Source of the DNA: Collinsella aerofaciens | Lineage (GTDB): Bacteria > Actinomycetota > Coriobacteriia > Coriobacteriales > Coriobacteriaceae | Length of the DNA stretch: 6,781 nucleotides | Direction of reading: 5' to 3' | NCBI RefSeq assembly: GCF_028209885.1 | Contig: NZ_JAQLEM010000057.1 | Span: 1-6,781 of the forward strand | Shown: in pieces, positions 5,297 to 6,781 of the stretch | Layout of the letters: the number at the start of each line of letters is the position of its first letter | How positions within the stretch are numbered: the first letter of the stretch is position 1 | Notes under the pieces: generated by a model | The model's database searches: none | What the model saw: only the letters and a program-made list of their open reading frames with translations | Told to the model about the DNA's origin: nothing | Translations under genes and position numbers: made by a program

Positions 5297-5318
5297 GGTT
5301 CAAGGCAAGGAGGTTGTC

Positions 5319-5495
5319 ATGGTCAGGGTTCGTCTTGAGGGCCTGCCCGACGAGGTTCAGCGCATCGCCGACGCGATGCAGGCGGCGGGGTGCGTTCTGG
5401 AGCGCTCCCGCGAGTACCCGAACCGCGGCGAGAGCAGGTACGTGCGCGTATACCTCGACTGCGATCTGCCCAAGGAGGTGAGCCGCCATGATTGA
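5319..5495 (+). CDS. Small 58-aa protein, DUF3970-like
   Basis: The 58-codon frame reads MVRVRLEGLPDEVQRIADAM, then a helix-turn with REYPNRGESR (31-40), then YVRVYLDCDL (41-50). It resembles DUF3970-type small proteins of Gram-positive plasmids and phages, which share the pattern VRLeG...EV, YpNRGeSrYvRVYld; their function is unknown. The beta-alpha-beta pattern suggests a compact single-domain fold. AAGGAGG ends 5 bases before the ATG, an excellent binding site. The stop overlaps the next start by 8 bp, and the AAGGAGG for the next gene lies inside this frame, so the two are co-translated. The gene is real on binding site, codon use and coupling; the family name is from recall. Confidence 0.75.
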   Translation: MVRVRLEGLPDEVQRIADAMQAAGCVLERSREYPNRGESRYVRVYLDCDLPKEVSRHD

Positions 5496-6054
5496 GATTG
5501 ACGGCGTCGAGCTGCGCACCGCGGCACAGTGGGAGAAGAAGCACCGCCATGTCAAGAAAGGCCAGCTCGGAAATGGTGTGGAGCGCACTTGGCGCTCCCC
5601 GAACGGAAACACGACCGCGATGTTCTACAACATCGAGCAGACGCGCCCCTGGGCGAAAAAGGACGTCGAGGCGGTCAACCGCCGCCGCCGCGCCGACGCC
5701 AAGGCGAAGCGCGAGGCCGATGAGTGCGGGCGCATCGAGGGCGCCGCCCGCGCGGAACAGCATCGCAAAGACCTTCTCGATTGTTGGGGGGCTCACATCG
5801 ACGAGGAAACCTTGCAGGAGGGCCGCCGCGACCACACCGCCTACCAGTGGTGCGATCTCGGCTTCGTCCCGATTGCCGAAGCTCGGTGGCGGCTTACCCG
5901 ATACGGAGGCAATTCCGCATGGTATTACTGCTCTCCCTGGGATGTGCGCTATGACCCAGACCGCGCCAAGGAGCTGCTGGAGACGGGGCCGCGCGAGTAC
6001 GACAGGCTGCCCGACGGTCGTCCGTACGATGGGCGTCCGTGGTGGCAAGCGTAA
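5488..6054 (+). CDS. Unknown 188-aa Trp-rich protein, coupled to the 58-aa gene
   Basis: I do not recognise this 188-aa protein. The N-terminal part (1-55) starts MIEIDGVELRTAAQWEKKHR and seems a small mixed fold. It is followed by a very basic helical segment (about 57-96, NRRRRADAKAKREADE). The C-terminal half (97-188) has many aromatic residues, including W100, W121, W134, W145, W151, W185 and W186, plus an HTAYQWCDLGFVPIAEARW block that looks like a domain core. There is no signal peptide, membrane segment or obvious catalytic motif. The basic middle suggests nucleic-acid contact, which is an inference. The ATG has AAGGAGG 9 bases upstream, inside the preceding gene. A strong hairpin directly after the stop ends the two-gene unit. 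It may be plasmid cargo, or an accessory for copy control or defence. Confidence 0.78.
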   Translation: MIEIDGVELRTAAQWEKKHRHVKKGQLGNGVERTWRSPNGNTTAMFYNIEQTRPWAKKDVEAVNRRRRADAKAKREADECGRIEGAARAEQHRKDLLDCWGAHIDEETLQEGRRDHTAYQWCDLGFVPIAEARWRLTRYGGNSAWYYCSPWDVRYDPDRAKELLETGPREYDRLPDGRPYDGRPWWQA

Positions 6055-6085
6055 AAACGGGGAGGGTCAAAACCCCTCCCCGTTT
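6055..6085. terminator. Bidirectional intrinsic terminator
   Basis: A perfect 12-bp stem AAACGGGGAGGG (6055-6066) / CCCTCCCCGTTT (6074-6085) has a 7-base loop. It begins right after the stop codon at 6054 and lies between two convergent genes. A-tracts before and T-rich bases after the GC core allow function on both strands, serving the 5488-6054 gene and the toxin gene ending at 6106. Confidence 0.85.
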
Positions 6086-6105
6086 CGTTAGCGGTGTCGA
6101 CCCGC

Positions 6106-6378
6106 CTACCTGCGAGTCCTGTAGACCTTGCTTCGGTGGTCAACATCGACAACAAGGATGACGAGAACATCGTCCTCGATATCGGCGACTATCCGATAGT
6201 CACCGACCCTGTAGCGCCAGAGACCTGACTTGTTCTCGGTCAATCCCTTTCCCATGCTTCTCGGGTCTTCGAGCTGTGAAATCTCATGAAGTTTCGCCAC
6301 GATCCTCCTGGCGATCTGCTTGTCCAGCTTCTTCATCGAACGCTGGACGTCCTTGTCGATCTCAATCCGCCAAGCCAA
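6106..6378 (-). CDS. relE: RelE/ParE-superfamily toxin
   Basis: This 90-aa toxin fits the RelE family in length and motifs: MAWRIEIDKDVQRSMKKLDK, a helical pair (10-34), DPRSMGKGL (38-46), then the strand block LWRYRVGDYRIVADIEDD (53-70) and the C-terminal VDHRSKVYR (79-87). R55, R57, R62 and the terminal HRSKVYR are the usual active-surface positions. RelE toxins cut mRNA in the ribosome; ParE relatives poison gyrase; the sequence favours RelE but does not settle it. It starts with TTG at 6378, supported by GGAGG six bases upstream inside the antitoxin gene. It overlaps that gene by 17 bp, so toxin is made only with antitoxin and at a weaker start. It serves post-segregational stabilization of the plasmid. 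Confidence 0.92.
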   Translation of the reverse strand: MAWRIEIDKDVQRSMKKLDKQIARRIVAKLHEISQLEDPRSMGKGLTENKSGLWRYRVGDYRIVADIEDDVLVILVVDVDHRSKVYRTRR

Positions 6379-6598
6379 GGCTTTCCTCCAGCTCGTCGAG
6401 CGTCACGGTCTCAAGCCTGCCGGCCCGGTAATCCTCGACCTTCTTCAATAGGCCGTATTCGTACTCAAGCCTGTCAATCTCGGCAGCGAGCGCTTCTGTC
6501 ATGTAGAAAGTCTTCGTGCGTCCCGTTGATTTCGCCAAACGGTCGTACCTGATTGCCAAGTCCTCGGGCATCCTCAATGCCGCGGTAGCAGTTGCCAC
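6362..6598 (-). CDS. relB: RelB-type ribbon-helix-helix antitoxin
   Basis: This 78-aa antitoxin has an N-terminal ribbon-helix-helix domain. ATAALRMPEDLAIRYDRLAK (4-23) and TGRTKTFYMTEALAAEIDRL (25-44) follow the RelB/CopG pattern, in which the first strand binds DNA as a dimer. The acidic C-terminal part (45-78, with VEDYRAGRLETVTLDELEESLGL) is the usual toxin-wrapping segment. I chose the GTG at 6598 because GGGAGG lies six bases upstream; the ATG at 6616 sits against the operator and has no binding site. It probably represses its own promoter together with the toxin at the two palindromes upstream. Confidence 0.92.
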   Translation of the reverse strand: MATATAALRMPEDLAIRYDRLAKSTGRTKTFYMTEALAAEIDRLEYEYGLLKKVEDYRAGRLETVTLDELEESLGLAD

Positions 6599-6604
6599 GG
6601 TGCA

Positions 6605-6610
6605 CCTCCC
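6605..6610 (-). promoter_or_regulatory. Ribosome binding site that sets the antitoxin start
   Basis: GGGAGG on the minus strand is six bases before GTG 6598. It lies downstream of the in-frame ATG at 6616, which excludes that ATG as the main start. Confidence 0.8.
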
Positions 6611-6617
6611 AATCATC

Positions 6618-6635
6618 TGTATAACACGTTATACA
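6618..6635. promoter_or_regulatory. Toxin-antitoxin operator O1
   Basis: TGTATAAC-AC-GTTATACA is an inverted repeat with perfect 8-bp arms and a 2-bp centre, just upstream of the antitoxin and directly downstream of the candidate -10. RelB-type ribbon-helix-helix antitoxins bind such palindromes to repress their own operon. Confidence 0.8.
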
Positions 6636-6643
6636 TTCTAGCA
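6635..6643 (-). promoter_or_regulatory. Extended -10 promoter of the toxin-antitoxin operon
   Basis: The minus strand reads TGCTAGAAT, an extended -10 (TGnTAnAAT), between the two operators. There is no good -35 at the normal distance, which fits an extended -10 promoter. O1 would cover the transcription start and O2 the -35 region. Confidence 0.5.
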
Positions 6644-6661
6644 CACCATTCGCCGTATAGG

Positions 6662-6679
6662 TGTAAAACACGTTATACA
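6662..6679. promoter_or_regulatory. Toxin-antitoxin operator O2
   Basis: TGTAAAACACGTTATACA matches O1 at all but one of 18 positions (A for T at the fifth). The centres are 44 bp apart, close to four helical turns, so two repressor complexes would sit on nearly the same face of the DNA. Confidence 0.75.
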
Positions 6680-6688
6680 GATGGCCGC

Positions 6689-6757
6689 AGGGGTGTAAAA
6701 TAACTGTATTGATAATATACGTCCTGTAAAGGCGGAGCCTTGGCCCTCGGGGGCGGC
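6689..6757 (+). repeat. 69-bp direct repeat, copy A (terminator-proximal)
   Basis: This is the second copy of the 79-147 repeat, with one mismatch. It continues across the circle junction into the sequence at 1-39. Downstream of copy A comes a terminator (47-72) rather than rep, so anything transcribed from it on the plus strand would stop after roughly 100 bases. Copy A also borders the divergently transcribed antitoxin promoter region. Confidence 0.85.
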
Positions 6758-6781
6758 CCTGATCTCGGGTTCCACGGACCC

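Larger units (their letters stand above)
5060..5318. other. Hairpin-rich gap with AT island; replication or termination signals possible
   Basis: No gene is seen in these 259 bases. From the left there are inverted repeats GTAGC/GCTAC (5068-5081), GCGGCGG/CCGCCGC (5111-5129) and CGCGG/CCGCG (5131-5143). An abrupt AT island then centres on the palindrome AAAAATATTTTT (5155-5166). Next come GCACGT at 5175 and 5215, a 10-bp tandem repeat (5238-5257) and a 9-bp stem (5274-5296). Three stems followed by an AT-rich stretch would suit a single-strand or lagging-strand initiation site, or a loose terminator for mobA. Neither is shown by the sequence alone. Confidence 0.4.

Noticed and set aside
6599..6616. 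Antitoxin start at ATG 6616
   Set aside because: There is no ribosome binding site before it because operator O1 abuts it, while GGGAGG lies downstream and fits GTG 6598.

Overview
The window reads as one small circular plasmid, opened and written out with a short overlap. Bases 1-63 and 6719-6781 are identical, which gives a circle of about 6,718 bp. The gene set (replication primase, relaxase with accessory genes, toxin-antitoxin pair) is that of a mobilizable cryptic plasmid. DNA is GC-rich in the genes, ribosome binding sites are strong AGGAGG types, and GTG and TTG starts are frequent. The Rep and Mob proteins resemble families I know from Firmicutes mobile elements. This combination suggests a high-GC Gram-positive host, most plausibly a gut Coriobacteriia (Collinsella/Olsenella/Eggerthella type). 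The host is an inference; no host marker gene is present.

Layout: (1) 6599-168 across the junction is a control region. It has two near-identical 69-bp direct repeats 108 bp apart, with an intrinsic terminator between them, directly upstream of rep. (2) 169-1893 encodes an archaeo-eukaryotic-primase-type replication protein with a C-terminal helix-turn-helix. It overlaps 1874-2359, a small helix-turn-helix plus coiled-coil protein. A parS-like 18-bp palindrome lies at the gene junction, and a strong terminator closes the unit. (3) On the minus strand, 3202-2406 holds two overlapping genes, a small basic coiled-coil protein of DUF3847/TraD-like type and an unknown 156-aa protein. They are preceded by an exact 20-bp duplication of the ribosome binding site and start codon. 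(4) 3223-3649 is a 427-bp non-coding stretch with a mobA promoter, a likely oriT, a 20-bp perfect palindrome, a 79-bp tandem repeat and a hairpin. (5) 3650-5059 is a MobA/MobL (MOBQ) relaxase. (6) 5060-5318 is a hairpin-rich gap with an AT island. (7) 5319-5495 and 5488-6054 are two overlapping genes of unknown role. (8) On the minus strand, 6598-6106 is a RelB/RelE-type toxin-antitoxin operon with two near-identical palindromic operators.

The likely division of labour is as follows. Rep and the HTH/coiled-coil protein replicate, and perhaps segregate, the plasmid. MobA and the divergent accessory pair act at oriT to mobilize it using a helper conjugation system. RelBE-type addiction stabilizes it. 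The 58-aa/188-aa pair is the cargo or accessory module with no function I can assign. No antibiotic resistance, IS element, integrase, CRISPR array, tRNA or rRNA was seen.
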